DNA from: Magnimaribacter mokuoloeensis
GTDB lineage: Bacteria; Pseudomonadota; Gammaproteobacteria; Magnimaribacterales; Magnimaribacteraceae
Direction of reading: 5' to 3'
DNA length: 64,000 bases
NCBI GenBank assembly: GCA_041860225.1
Contig: CP151794.1
Span: 310,001 to 374,000, forward strand
The notes below the pieces were generated by a model. The model saw nothing but the letters and a program-made list of their open reading frames with translations. It was not told the DNA's origin and did no database searches. Shown here piece after piece: positions 1-8,469 of the stretch (position 1 is the stretch's first letter; each line of letters opens with the position of its first letter). The position numbers were made by a program, and so were the translations under genes.

Positions 1-1062
1 AGTATTGCTCATAAATGTTCTTCGCATAAATACTGCTCCTGCACCCCTCAAAATACCGCCAATAATAGGCAGATTAAGATTGTTCCCAGCTGCTACCTGA
101 GGAACCATCAAACCGTTTTCATATAGCAAAAAGGTCAAGGCACAGTAATCGATATGACTTCTGTGACAGGGTAAATAGATTAAAGAATTGTCTTTAGAAA
201 GTTCTCTGATCTCGTCTAGATTTTTAGTATGTAACCCTTCATATCGTGTATTCCAAAACCAAGTAAAACCTACAACAAGCAGACTAATTACTGGATAGCT
301 CAAGTCCGAACAAATCTCATTCGCATATCTGTAAGCTTTTTTTGTTAGTTGCCTTTTTCTAGAATTATTTCCATCTGCCAATGTCTTAATTTCATTTCTC
401 ACATATTTGTTTCTAACTAGAGATTTAACGAGAGTTCTTCTGTGTGAGATATCAGGACCTAACATAGCTTGCTTAGATTTTCTAAACACTGCTCTTAGAT
501 ATCTACTTATTATCAAAGCATTTTTTTCTGTAGAATTATTTTGTTCAACCTCCTGATTGATATCAAACAATCTCTCGAATTGAATAGTTAAATTTCTACC
601 GTGGATAATTAGCTTAAAAATTCTTTTTACTGCACCGGCTGGCCTCCAAGAAGGAGAGAATATAATTTTGAATAAGGATTGCTCTTTGTCAGGCCTATTT
701 CCCCAAGATATAGTCACTGGAATAATGGCTATGTCATCTTCGTAACTGAGAATTTCCTCTAAATTATGAGTTTTTTGTCTCTTAAATTTCTGCTCTGAAA
801 TTAAATACTTTGGACTCTTTAAACATATGAATCTTTTGGATCCAATACCAGAAAGATTCTCAAGAGGGCTAGGCAAACTATTTTGTTTACAAATTTCATT
901 CAGTGCGGCCAAATCAATTACAGATTCGCTTGCGAGCGCGTATACAATATTTCGATTACTTTCTAATTTATTCAGATCTTCTGCCCTTAACTTGGACGAG
1001 ATAAGAGGCTTAATAAGAAAGCTCAATAGCTTGAAAATAAAACTATTGGTATAAAAATTCAT
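1..1062 (-). CDS. plsB: Glycerol-3-phosphate 1-O-acyltransferase PlsB, N-terminal part (3' end beyond window)
   Basis: Inner-membrane enzyme that acylates position 1 of glycerol-3-phosphate, the first step of phospholipid synthesis. Read on the minus strand from ATG at 1062, the frame stays open for 354 codons to base 1, so only about the first half of a usual 800-residue PlsB is present. The acyltransferase motif HRSHID (H-x4-D) falls at residues 300-305, nearly the position in E. coli PlsB (His306, Asp311). GAGAVFMRR, close to the window edge, matches the GAFFIRR-type substrate block. The arginine-rich segment IHGRNLTIQFERLFD also fits. The gene is transcribed away from tRNA-Leu, with about 85 bases between them. 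Identity is firm; the C-terminus cannot be judged here. Confidence 0.93.
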   Translation of the reverse strand, partial: MNFYTNSFIFKLLSFLIKPLISSKLRAEDLNKLESNRNIVYALASESVIDLAALNEICKQNSLPSPLENLSGIGSKRFICLKSPKYLISEQKFKRQKTHNLEEILSYEDDIAIIPVTISWGNRPDKEQSLFKIIFSPSWRPAGAVKRIFKLIIHGRNLTIQFERLFDINQEVEQNNSTEKNALIISRYLRAVFRKSKQAMLGPDISHRRTLVKSLVRNKYVRNEIKTLADGNNSRKRQLTKKAYRYANEICSDLSYPVISLLVVGFTWFWNTRYEGLHTKNLDEIRELSKDNSLIYLPCHRSHIDYCALTFLLYENGLMVPQVAAGNNLNLPIIGGILRGAGAVFMRRTFMSNT

Positions 1063-1117
1063 TATTTACTAGATTTTGTTAAGTTATCTGCGGTGAGTTT
1101 ACCTTTTCATAGTAAAA

Positions 1118-1137
1118 TTTGTACTTACTTTGTACTT
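1118..1137. repeat. Short direct repeat upstream of tRNA-Leu
   Basis: TTTGTACTT occurs at 1118-1126 and again at 1129-1137, a period of 11 bases or about one helical turn, ending ten bases before tRNA-Leu. It lies where the tRNA promoter should be, but I cannot assign a convincing -35/-10 pair here. It may be a protein site, part of the promoter, or chance in A+T-rich sequence. Confidence 0.35.
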
Positions 1138-1146
1138 TTTAAATTT

Positions 1147-1232
1147 GCCGAAGTGGCGGAATTGGTAGACGCAGGGGATTCAAAATCCCCCGCCCTTTGG
1201 GTGTGAGAGTTCGAGTCTCTCCTTCGGCACCA
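1147..1232 (+). tRNA. tRNA-Leu (anticodon CAA)
   Basis: The 7-bp acceptor stem GCCGAAG/CTTCGGC closes the molecule, followed by discriminator A and an encoded CCA (1230-1232). The D arm carries the class II GGTAGAC block. The anticodon stem GGGGA/TCCCC encloses the loop TTCAAAA with anticodon CAA, which reads UUG. A long variable arm and the T loop TTCGAGT follow. It closely resembles E. coli leuX. The queA reading frame begins about 12 bases after the CCA end. Confidence 0.97.
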
Positions 1233-1244
1233 TCTAATATTCAT

Positions 1245-2267
1245 TTGAACATAGAGAATTATAATTTTGATTTACCTGAGCAGTTAATAGCAAAAGCTCC
1301 AATTGATGAAAGAAGCTCGAGTAGACTGCTGGTTGTTGACGATCAATTATATGATCTAAATTTCTCTGATATTTTAGATTATCTTCACGAGGGAGATTTG
1401 CTGGTTATAAATGATACAAAAGTTTTTAAAGCACGATTAGATGCTCTTAAAACTACGGGAGGAAAAGTTGAAATACTCTTGGAAAGGCAAGTAGATCAAC
1501 ATAATGCCTTGGCAATGACAAAGTCTAATAGGCCGTTGAAGCTTAACGATAGGCTTATTATTCAAAATTCTGAAATAACAGCTGAAGTGAGTGAAAAGCG
1601 AGATTATCTATGCTTATTAAAGTTTTCTCATAATCTTGATGAGGTGATAGAAAATTATGGCTCTATACCAATCCCCCCTTATATGAATAGAAGCCCTAAC
1701 CAGAGTGACTACGAAAGATATCAAACTGTTTACGCTGATAATACAAAAGAAAGATCCTCTGCATCACCAACCGCTGGATTACACTTTGAAGAAAAGCTCT
1801 TAGAGAGTATTAAAGACAGAGGGGTGGATATAGCCCCTATTACTCTTGATATTGGGTTAGGTACATTTAAACCAATTACCTCTGAAGAAATAACACAACA
1901 CAAGATGCATTCGGAAAGGATATACCTTTCGGAGGAAACATCTGAAAAAATAAATAAAACTCTCAGTTCTGAATCTAAGATAATAAGCGTAGGAACTACT
2001 TGTCTCAGATGCTTAGAATCAATTTATAAAGAACTTGGTGAAATTAAGCCCTATGAAGGAGAGACAGATATATTTATATATCCAGGTTTTGAATTCAATA
2101 TAGTTAATTCCTTAATTACTAACTTCCACCTTCCAAAGACAACTTTACTTCTGCTGGTAAGTGCTTTTGCAGGAGAAGAAACTATAAGAGATGCATATCA
2201 GCATGCTATAGAAAATAAATATAGATTTTACAGCTATGGAGATGCAATGCTAATTAACAGAAAATAG
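1245..2267 (+). CDS. queA: S-adenosylmethionine:tRNA ribosyltransferase-isomerase QueA (TTG start)
   Basis: Transfers and isomerises the ribosyl part of SAM onto preQ1 in tRNA, making epoxyqueuosine; it works just after Tgt, encoded next. Family blocks are plain: FDLPEQLIA near the N-terminus, RSSSRLL, GDLLVINDTKVFKARL, SASPTAGLHF, FIYPGFEF, TNFHLPKTTLLLLVSAFAG and the ending YRFYSYGDAML. No ATG is available near the N-terminus. TTG at 1245 gives 340 residues and places the N-terminus exactly as in E. coli (ten residues before the LPE motif). A longer frame from 1197 would run into tRNA-Leu and is rejected. No Shine-Dalgarno is visible before the TTG; ATT at 1239 is a less likely start. Confidence 0.93.
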   Translation: MNIENYNFDLPEQLIAKAPIDERSSSRLLVVDDQLYDLNFSDILDYLHEGDLLVINDTKVFKARLDALKTTGGKVEILLERQVDQHNALAMTKSNRPLKLNDRLIIQNSEITAEVSEKRDYLCLLKFSHNLDEVIENYGSIPIPPYMNRSPNQSDYERYQTVYADNTKERSSASPTAGLHFEEKLLESIKDRGVDIAPITLDIGLGTFKPITSEEITQHKMHSERIYLSEETSEKINKTLSSESKIISVGTTCLRCLESIYKELGEIKPYEGETDIFIYPGFEFNIVNSLITNFHLPKTTLLLLVSAFAGEETIRDAYQHAIENKYRFYSYGDAMLINRK

Positions 2268-2275
2268 ATAATTAA

Positions 2276-3394
2276 ATGTATACGCTAAAATTTAAAGATG
2301 GTGAGGCCAGGAGAGGGGAGATACAAACTGCCCATGGTATCTTTCAAACGCCTGCTTTTATGCCCGTTGGGACATACGGCGCTGTAAAATCTATAAGTCC
2401 TGAGATTTTAGAATCCATCCACGCCGAAATAATTCTCTCCAACACATATCATCTGATGGAAAGACCAGGAGTAGAAATAATCAAAGCTAACGGCGGTTTA
2501 CATAATTTTATGTCCTGGGATAAACCTATATTAACTGACTCAGGAGGTTATCAAGTTTTTAGTCTTGCAAAAAAAAGAAAAATAACTGAAGAAGGTATTG
2601 AATTCAATTCAGCTCTAAACGGCAATAAACTCTTTTTAAATCCTGAGGTTTGTATGGAACTTCAACAAGCTTATGGAGTTGATATAGCAATGGCTCTTGA
2701 TGAGTGCACTCCTTATCCTGCTGAAGTATCTGTGGCAAAAGAATCTATGCATTTATCTATGCGATGGGCCCAAAGATCACGAGACGCCTTTCAAAGTGAT
2801 AATTCGAGCTTATTTGGGATTATCCAAGGAGGCGTTTATAAAGATTTAAGAGAAGAATCATTAGACATCTTAAAAAAGATAGAATTTGAAGGCTACGCCA
2901 TTGGCGGCTTATCTGTTGGAGAACCAAAAGATGATTTACAAGGCATTACAAGTCACATCGCCCCTCTGATGCCCGAAAATAAGCCAAGATATTTAATGGG
3001 GGTTGGCACCCCTTTAGATATAGTGAAGGCTGTAGAAAGTGGTGTCGATATGTTCGATTGTGTAATTCCAACTCGACATGCTAGAAATGGATATTTATAT
3101 ACCTCGGAAGGAATAGTTAAGATAAGAAATTCAATTCATAAAAATTCATTAGAAAAACTTGATCCAAACTGTGATTGTTATACTTGTTCAAATTTTTCAA
3201 GAAGCTATCTACATCATTTAGACAAGACAAAGGAGATGCTTGGTTCTACTTTGCAAACGATACATAATCTTTATTTTTATTTAAATCTTATGAGAAATTT
3301 GCGAGTAGCCATTGAAACAGGTACATTGCAGTCCTTTGTAAAGGAATTCGAGATAACTTGGAATAATCCAAGTAATCCCAATATAGTTATTTAG
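2276..3394 (+). CDS. tgt: Queuine tRNA-ribosyltransferase (tRNA-guanine transglycosylase)
   Basis: Cytosolic enzyme that exchanges guanine-34 of GUN-anticodon tRNAs for preQ1, starting queuosine modification. At 372 residues it matches E. coli Tgt (375). Motifs seen: SNTYHLMERPG, ILTDSGGYQVFSL around the active site, GIIQGGVYKDLR, AIGGLSVGEPK, GVGTPLDIVKAVESGVDMFDCVIPTRHARNG with the nucleophile Asp, and the zinc site CDCYTC with a downstream His. It starts 8 bases after queA and is followed 9 bases later by yajC, so queA-tgt-yajC-secD-secF reads as one operon, the order seen in many Gammaproteobacteria. Confidence 0.97.
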   Translation: MYTLKFKDGEARRGEIQTAHGIFQTPAFMPVGTYGAVKSISPEILESIHAEIILSNTYHLMERPGVEIIKANGGLHNFMSWDKPILTDSGGYQVFSLAKKRKITEEGIEFNSALNGNKLFLNPEVCMELQQAYGVDIAMALDECTPYPAEVSVAKESMHLSMRWAQRSRDAFQSDNSSLFGIIQGGVYKDLREESLDILKKIEFEGYAIGGLSVGEPKDDLQGITSHIAPLMPENKPRYLMGVGTPLDIVKAVESGVDMFDCVIPTRHARNGYLYTSEGIVKIRNSIHKNSLEKLDPNCDCYTCSNFSRSYLHHLDKTKEMLGSTLQTIHNLYFYLNLMRNLRVAIETGTLQSFVKEFEITWNNPSNPNIVI

Positions 3395-3403
3395 AGGAGA
3401 AAC

Positions 3404-3697
3404 ATGGAACAATCACCAACTTTTTTCGATCCAACATTATTTTTACTGTTTGGATTCATGATCCTTATTTATTTTCTGATGATACGTCCAGAAAATAAAA
3501 GAAGGAAAACTCATCAAGATATGCTTGCCAGCTTAGAAGTGGGCGAAGAAATAGTCACAGCTGGAGGAATTCTAGGAAAAGTCTCTAAATTAACTGATCA
3601 ATACATTGAATTATCCATTGCAGATAATACGAAAATAAAAATTCAAAAAACATCAATCTCTGCTGTTTTACCTAAAGGAACTCTAAAGTCCATCTAA
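3404..3697 (+). CDS. yajC: Preprotein translocase subunit YajC
   Basis: Small inner-membrane partner of SecDF in the Sec holotranslocon. The 97-residue protein has one N-terminal membrane segment (about residues 8-27, ending FLMIRPENKRRK) followed by the cytosolic YajC block EEIVTAGGILGKVSKLTDQYIEL. A strong ribosome site, GAGGAG, lies just before the ATG. It sits between tgt and secD as in E. coli. Confidence 0.95.
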   Translation: MEQSPTFFDPTLFLLFGFMILIYFLMIRPENKRRKTHQDMLASLEVGEEIVTAGGILGKVSKLTDQYIELSIADNTKIKIQKTSISAVLPKGTLKSI

Positions 3698-3700
3698 GGC

Positions 3701-5551
3701 ATGAGACGTTACGGCATTTGGAAATATTTGCTAATCCTGCTCGTTCTGGGATTTGGTATAGTATATTCTTTGCCCAATTTGTATGCTCCAGATCCGGCAG
3801 TTCAAATCTCTTATACTAGCAGTTCGCAATCCGCTGATACTTTTCTCGTTGAGAGAGTTGAAGAAGTTATCAAAGATGAGAATATCAGTACTAAGATCGA
3901 ATTAGAAAATGATTATGTTTTGATTAGAACTGATACCTATCAAAATCAATTAAAACTTAAAGATATCCTTTCAAAAAATTTGCTTAATGATGTTGTCATT
4001 GCCTTAAATTTGGCTCCAACTACTCCGAGATGGCTAATAGATATAGGTGCCAATCCGATGAAATTAGGTTTGGATCTTAGAGGTGGAGTTCATTTTTTAA
4101 TGCAAGTAGATACTGAAACTGCCATAAAAAACAGACAGAATGGCACTCTTCAGGATTTGAGAATAAGATTTAGAGAAGAGAAGATCAGATACAACCAAGC
4201 ATTAGTTCAAGACAATTCCTCAATACTCTTAAAATTTAATAATATTGAATCAAAAGAAAAAGCAGAAGAATTTATAAATGATAACTATACGCAGTTCAAC
4301 CTACCTCTTCTTTCTAATGAAAATAACTCTTTAGTTCTATCTTTATCTGATCTTGAGATAGAGCAAATTGAATCTGATGCCATCGATCAGAATCTTACTA
4401 CTCTGAGGAATAGGGTAAACGAACTTGGTGTTTCTGAACCCATTGTTCAACGACAAGGAAAAAAAAGGATAGTTGTTCAATTACCTGGCATACAAGATAC
4501 TGCTGAGGCAAAAAATATTTTAGGCAAGACGGCAACTCTGGAATTTCACCTTGAAGCACAAATGGATACCCCGAGATCTAGAAAGACTTCGTATCCCTAT
4601 AGAAACGGGTTAGGTGCACCAGCCTTCTTGCAAGATTCTATTATCCTAGGAGGAGATCAGGTCGCAACAGCACAAGCATCGTTCGACGAAAATGGATTAC
4701 CTCAAGTAAACATAACTCTTGATGGAGAGGGTGGCTCTAAGATGCATAGAGCGACAAGAGGAAATATAGGAAAACGCTTAGGAGTACTTTTTGTAGAGCA
4801 GAAAACAAGAACTATCTACGAACGGAATGCAGAAGGAAAACAAATTCCAGTCCAAGAGTCCTATGAAGTAAAAGAAATAATTAGCTTAGCCACAATCAGA
4901 GCCGCTCTTGGAACAACTTTTAGAATAACTGGTCTTGATAGTCCTAGTGAATCCTCTGAATTGGCTTTATTGCTAAGAGCCGGAGCTTTAGCAGCCCCAA
5001 TGACCTTTGTAGAAGAGAGAACAGTTGGACCAAGCCTAGGAGCAGACAACATTCAAGCAGGTATTTTTTCTATGCAACTCGGTCTGTTGTTGGTTCTTGG
5101 ATTCATACTTTTTTATTATAGGATATTCGGTATAGCAGCTAGCTTGGCTTTGACATTCAATATTGTGTTATTGGTAGCGATAATGTCTATTCTTTCAGCC
5201 ACGCTTACTTTGCCTGGGATCGCTGGAATAGTATTAACAGTCGGAATGGCTGTCGACGCAAATGTGCTTATATTCTCGCGAATTAGGGAGGAGCTTAAGC
5301 GGGGAAGAGAGCCTCTAGAAGCTATAGATGCCGGTTACAACAGAGCTTTTTTAACTATATGGGACGCTAATGTAACCACGTTGATCGTAGCAGTTATTTT
5401 ACTTTCTTACGGAACTGGCCCAGTAAAAGGTTTTGCTATCACTCTTTCTATAGGCATCATTACTTCAATGTTTACTGCCATTATGGGTACCAGAGCATTT
5501 GTTAATTTAATCTATGGCTCAAAGAAGAACCTTGAGAGGATATCAATATGA
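3701..5551 (+). CDS. secD: Protein translocase subunit SecD
   Basis: Membrane subunit that uses the proton gradient to help exported proteins leave SecYEG on the periplasmic side. Its 616 residues match E. coli SecD (615). There is a first membrane segment at residues 8-25, the motif GLDLRGGVHFLMQVD, a large periplasmic P1 region with NRVNELGVSEPIVQRQG and RIVVQLPGIQD, and a C-terminal block of about five membrane helices from residue 450 with GMAVDANVLIFSRIREE. It begins 3 bases after yajC, and its last four bases overlap the secF start, so SecD and SecF are probably translationally coupled. Confidence 0.97.
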   Translation: MRRYGIWKYLLILLVLGFGIVYSLPNLYAPDPAVQISYTSSSQSADTFLVERVEEVIKDENISTKIELENDYVLIRTDTYQNQLKLKDILSKNLLNDVVIALNLAPTTPRWLIDIGANPMKLGLDLRGGVHFLMQVDTETAIKNRQNGTLQDLRIRFREEKIRYNQALVQDNSSILLKFNNIESKEKAEEFINDNYTQFNLPLLSNENNSLVLSLSDLEIEQIESDAIDQNLTTLRNRVNELGVSEPIVQRQGKKRIVVQLPGIQDTAEAKNILGKTATLEFHLEAQMDTPRSRKTSYPYRNGLGAPAFLQDSIILGGDQVATAQASFDENGLPQVNITLDGEGGSKMHRATRGNIGKRLGVLFVEQKTRTIYERNAEGKQIPVQESYEVKEIISLATIRAALGTTFRITGLDSPSESSELALLLRAGALAAPMTFVEERTVGPSLGADNIQAGIFSMQLGLLLVLGFILFYYRIFGIAASLALTFNIVLLVAIMSILSATLTLPGIAGIVLTVGMAVDANVLIFSRIREELKRGREPLEAIDAGYNRAFLTIWDANVTTLIVAVILLSYGTGPVKGFAITLSIGIITSMFTAIMGTRAFVNLIYGSKKNLERISI

Positions 5552-6462
5552 CTTTTAATATAGATTTTCTGGCATGGAGAAAAATTGCAATCATTTTCTC
5601 ATCAGTATTTCTTGTCGTATCAATTGGCTCTGTGGTTTTTAAAGAACTAAATTGGGGTTTAGACTTTACTGGAGGGACTCTCGTTGAGTTAAGCTACCCT
5701 CAAGAGGCCAACATTTCAGTTATAAGAGATACACTTGTGAATGGCGGATTTGAAGGTGCTCAAGTAGCTAATTTTGGTTCTACAAGAGAAGTCCTGATTA
5801 AACTTCCTGGTACGGTGAGTGATAGTTTAGGTTCTGAGATTGTTGGTTTATTAAGTTCAGCTAATGCCGATCAGATTGACCTGAGGAGGATAGAGTATGT
5901 AGGCCCTCAAATTGGAAGTGAATTGAGAGATGATGGAGGAACGGCAATGCTTATTGCGCTCGCCTTCATGATGTTATACATAGCCTTTAGATTTCAATCA
6001 ATGTTTGCTGGGGCAGCGGTCGTAGCATTGATTCATGACGTAATTATTGTTGTGGGTATATTTTCGCTTATACAAATTGAATTTGACTTGACTGTTTTGG
6101 CTGCTCTATTGGCTGTAATAGGGTATTCCCTCAACGACACTATCGTTGTATCTGATCGTATAAGAGAAAATCTTAGATCCTCTGAACTCGATGAGACAAG
6201 CGATATTATTAACATATCTTTGAATCAAACATTAGGAAGAACTTTAATTACTTCTTTAACGACTTTATTAGTTTTATTTTCCTTGTATTTCCTGGGTGGT
6301 GAGCTTATCAAGAATTTTGCTTTAGCCTTAATTTTTGGCGTTGTAATTGGAACCTACTCATCTATCTACATAGCAGCTAATGCCCTGATAATGATGGGTT
6401 TAAACAAAGATCACTTAAAGGTAGAACAACCTGAAAATGCAGACGATAATCCTCTTCCCTAA
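5548..6462 (+). CDS. secF: Protein translocase subunit SecF
   Basis: Partner of SecD in the SecDF complex. The 304-residue protein has the N-terminal helix, the diagnostic LNWGLDFTGGTLVEL, a periplasmic loop, then about five membrane helices with GYSLNDTIVVSDRIREN and NQTLGRTLITSLTTLLVL. Its ATG overlaps the secD stop as ATGA. Its stop codon TAA shares the four bases CTAA (6459-6462) with the TAG stop of suhB on the other strand. No hairpin terminator separates the two. Confidence 0.97.
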   Translation: MTFNIDFLAWRKIAIIFSSVFLVVSIGSVVFKELNWGLDFTGGTLVELSYPQEANISVIRDTLVNGGFEGAQVANFGSTREVLIKLPGTVSDSLGSEIVGLLSSANADQIDLRRIEYVGPQIGSELRDDGGTAMLIALAFMMLYIAFRFQSMFAGAAVVALIHDVIIVVGIFSLIQIEFDLTVLAALLAVIGYSLNDTIVVSDRIRENLRSSELDETSDIINISLNQTLGRTLITSLTTLLVLFSLYFLGGELIKNFALALIFGVVIGTYSSIYIAANALIMMGLNKDHLKVEQPENADDNPLP

Positions 6463-7268
6463 CTTTCAACTATTGTGGTGAAGGGTTTAATTGATTGAAG
6501 CATTGGTTTGAAGCATTTATTAGTTGAACAGATTATATTGTCTCCCTCGAGATAGTCTGGATTTCCAAAATAATCACTAACCAATCCACCAGCTTCTCTA
6601 ACCAATAGACCGCCAGCTGCAATATCCCACATACCTAGTCCACTTCCCCAGAAACCATCTAATCTACCTGCAGCTACATTTGCCATATCTAATGCCGCTG
6701 AACCAGTTCTTCTAATAGTCAATCCATTTGAGTAAAGAGAACGGAAAGTCGACATATTATCGTGTCTAACGCGACCTTTATCTGTATCGTGAGAAGAATT
6801 ACTTAATAAAGTGCCTGAAAGATTTTTTGCCTTGCTAACTCTAATCCTTCTATTGTTAAGATAAGCTCCTCGTCCTAAGCTTGCCGTGAACTCATCTTGT
6901 CTGGCGACATCTATGATCAGCGCATGCATTGTTTTACCTTTTTCTACATAAGCAATTGAAATTGCGTAATAAGGAAACCCATGAATATAGTTCGTTGTTC
7001 CATCAAGCGGATCTATTACCCACATAGATTCTATATCTTTACCAGAACCTTCTAACCTTCCAACTTCCTCTGATACATAAGTGTGTTTGGGGTAGATTGA
7101 TTTTAAGGAGTCAATAATTATAGATTCCACCCTCCTGTCGAGCTGAGTGACGAAATTCGATGGTCCTTTTTCCTTAATCTCAAGTTGATCAAGTCTGTAG
7201 GCAAAACTTAACAGTTCTTTACACCCTGCACGAGCTGCTTCCAGAGCTATGTTTACTTTTGGTTCCAT
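6459..7268 (-). CDS. suhB: Inositol-1-monophosphatase family protein SuhB
   Basis: Mg-dependent phosphatase of the IMPase fold. In E. coli SuhB also takes part in ribosomal RNA transcription antitermination. At 269 residues it matches E. coli SuhB (267). Visible metal-site motifs are YVSEEVGR (the E-E site), WVIDPLDGTTNYIHGFP (D-P-L-D-G-T) and the C-terminal GLGMWDIAAGGLLVREAGG (W-D-x-A-A-G). It is convergent with secF, sharing four bases, and divergent from trmJ, as suhB and trmJ are in E. coli. Whether it acts on inositol phosphate here cannot be told from sequence. Confidence 0.94.
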   Translation of the reverse strand: MEPKVNIALEAARAGCKELLSFAYRLDQLEIKEKGPSNFVTQLDRRVESIIIDSLKSIYPKHTYVSEEVGRLEGSGKDIESMWVIDPLDGTTNYIHGFPYYAISIAYVEKGKTMHALIIDVARQDEFTASLGRGAYLNNRRIRVSKAKNLSGTLLSNSSHDTDKGRVRHDNMSTFRSLYSNGLTIRRTGSAALDMANVAAGRLDGFWGSGLGMWDIAAGGLLVREAGGLVSDYFGNPDYLEGDNIICSTNKCFKPMLQSIKPFTTIVES

Positions 7269-7315
7269 AATTAGATGCGCATCCTAACATATTGAATCTA
7301 TTCCCCTGATAGAAT

Positions 7316-8071
7316 ATGCATGTGGATGAAAAAAAAATTAAGTCTGATAATTTGCTCAATTCAGTTAAGGTAGTCTTGGTTGGCACTACTCATCCTGGAA
7401 ATATTGGCGCGACAGCAAGAGCCATGAAGAATATGGGTATACTTGATCTAGCTCTCGTGGAACCAAAAGAATTTCCCAGCGATGTAGCAACATTCAGGTC
7501 CAAGGCAGCTAAAGATATTCTAGAAAAAGCATCTGTTCATACAAGTCTTGAAGAAGCCATTTCTGAGTGTGAGTTAGTTGTTGGCACAAGCGCACGAGGT
7601 AGGACCGTTCCTTGGCCAGTTCTTAATCCTAGAGAAGCAGCTGAGGAAATGCATAAAAGCTCTCTAAATGGAAAAGTTGCGATTGTTTTTGGCAGAGAAG
7701 ATAGAGGTCTAACCAATGAAGAGCTTGGTTTATGTAATTTTCACGTACATATACCTTCAGATCCCGAATATTCCTCCCTTAATTTATCGCAGGCTGTTCA
7801 AATTTTAGCTTACGAAATAAGGCTATCTTATTTACAAGATCGACATGTAAATAAAGAATACTGGGATGTTGAGCTTGCAAATAATGAACAAACAGAGAGA
7901 TTAATTAATCATATGGACGAACTTATGCAAGAAGTTGATTTCTATGATGTTGAAAACCCTAGGAAGCTCTTAGTAAGGGTAAGAAGGTTTTTTAAGAGGA
8001 GCAAAATAGATGTTATGGAAGCTAATATTTTTAGAGGATTATTTGCTACTATTCAAAAGAAGTTGAAATGA
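7316..8071 (+). CDS. trmJ: tRNA (cytidine/uridine-2'-O-)-methyltransferase TrmJ
   Basis: SPOUT-class methyltransferase that methylates the 2'-OH of nucleotide 32 in certain tRNAs. The 251-residue protein shows VKVVLVGTTHPGNIGATARAMKNMG at the N-terminus and the knot motifs VFGREDRGLTNEEL and SLNLSQAVQILAYEIRL that bind SAM. A C-terminal extension, RVRRFFKRSKIDVMEANIFRG, is typical of TrmJ. The ATG at 7316 leaves about 16 residues before the domain; TTG at 7352 would give a length nearer E. coli TrmJ. The start is therefore less sure than the identity. Confidence 0.93.
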   Translation: MHVDEKKIKSDNLLNSVKVVLVGTTHPGNIGATARAMKNMGILDLALVEPKEFPSDVATFRSKAAKDILEKASVHTSLEEAISECELVVGTSARGRTVPWPVLNPREAAEEMHKSSLNGKVAIVFGREDRGLTNEELGLCNFHVHIPSDPEYSSLNLSQAVQILAYEIRLSYLQDRHVNKEYWDVELANNEQTERLINHMDELMQEVDFYDVENPRKLLVRVRRFFKRSKIDVMEANIFRGLFATIQKKLK

Positions 8072-8091
8072 TTTGGTTGTAAGTGTATTAG
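8063..8091 (+). promoter_or_regulatory. Sigma-70-like promoter of the gntR-ABC operon
   Basis: TTGAAA (8063-8068), a 17-base spacer and TATTAG (8086-8091) form a reasonable promoter. The -10 lies inside the left arm of the palindrome at 8082-8105, so a bound repressor would block it. The -35 falls in the end of trmJ. Predicted transcription start is near 8098, leaving a short leader with AAGGA before the ATG at 8124. Confidence 0.55.
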
Positions 8092-8105
8092 TAAAGTAAT
8101 ACACT
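8082..8105. promoter_or_regulatory. Palindromic operator for the YtrA/GntR-type regulator
   Basis: AGTGTATTA (8082-8090) and its exact reverse complement TAATACACT (8097-8105) are separated by six bases. The GTGTA...TACAC form is the kind of site bound by GntR-family regulators of the YtrA subfamily. It stands 18 bases before a gene of just that type. The palindrome is seen directly; binding is inferred. Confidence 0.8.
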
Positions 8106-8123
8106 GGTCTTAAGGATTGCTTC

Positions 8124-8468
8124 ATGCAGTGGACAAACGATCAACCCATATACCAACAAGTTAGAGACCATGTAGTCTCTCTGATCATTGACAATGTTCT
8201 TAAGTCAGGTGATCCAATACCTTCCGTAAGACAAATGGCTGTCGAAGGCGGCGTAAATCCTTTAACAGTTTCAAAGGCCTATCAAGAACTTGTTGATTTA
8301 AATATTGTCGAAAAAAGAAGGGGATTGGGCATGTTCATTACTGAAGGTGCTAAAAAAGAATTATTAAAACTAGAAAAAACAAAGTTCTTGAACAATGAAT
8401 GGCCTAATACGGTAAAAAGAGCAGAAAGCTTAGGAATAGATCTGATTGAACTATTAGGTAAGAGATAA
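8124..8468 (+). CDS. GntR-family transcriptional regulator, YtrA subfamily
   Basis: DNA-binding repressor, probably of its own operon. The 114-residue protein is an N-terminal winged helix (QPIYQQVRDHVVSLIIDNVL, then GDPIPSVRQMAVEGGVNPLTVSKAYQEL and EKRRGLGMFI) followed only by a short helical tail. This is the size and form of YtrA-subfamily members, which lack the large ligand domain of other GntR proteins. It is followed at once by an ABC ATPase and a permease, the usual YtrA setting, and preceded by a matching palindrome. The effector is unknown. Confidence 0.92.
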   Translation: MQWTNDQPIYQQVRDHVVSLIIDNVLKSGDPIPSVRQMAVEGGVNPLTVSKAYQELVDLNIVEKRRGLGMFITEGAKKELLKLEKTKFLNNEWPNTVKRAESLGIDLIELLGKR

Positions 8469-8469
8469 A

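Noticed and set aside
827..1054. Plus-strand frame opposite plsB
   Set aside because: It is the shadow of the minus-strand plsB, whose catalytic motif and length are convincing.
1197..1244. A longer queA frame starting inside tRNA-Leu
   Set aside because: It would code across the tRNA and add residues absent from the family; the TTG at 1245 gives the normal N-terminus.
7274..7283. GATGCGCATC palindrome between suhB and trmJ
   Set aside because: Perfect but only ten bases, with no link to a known regulator; too short to claim as an operator.
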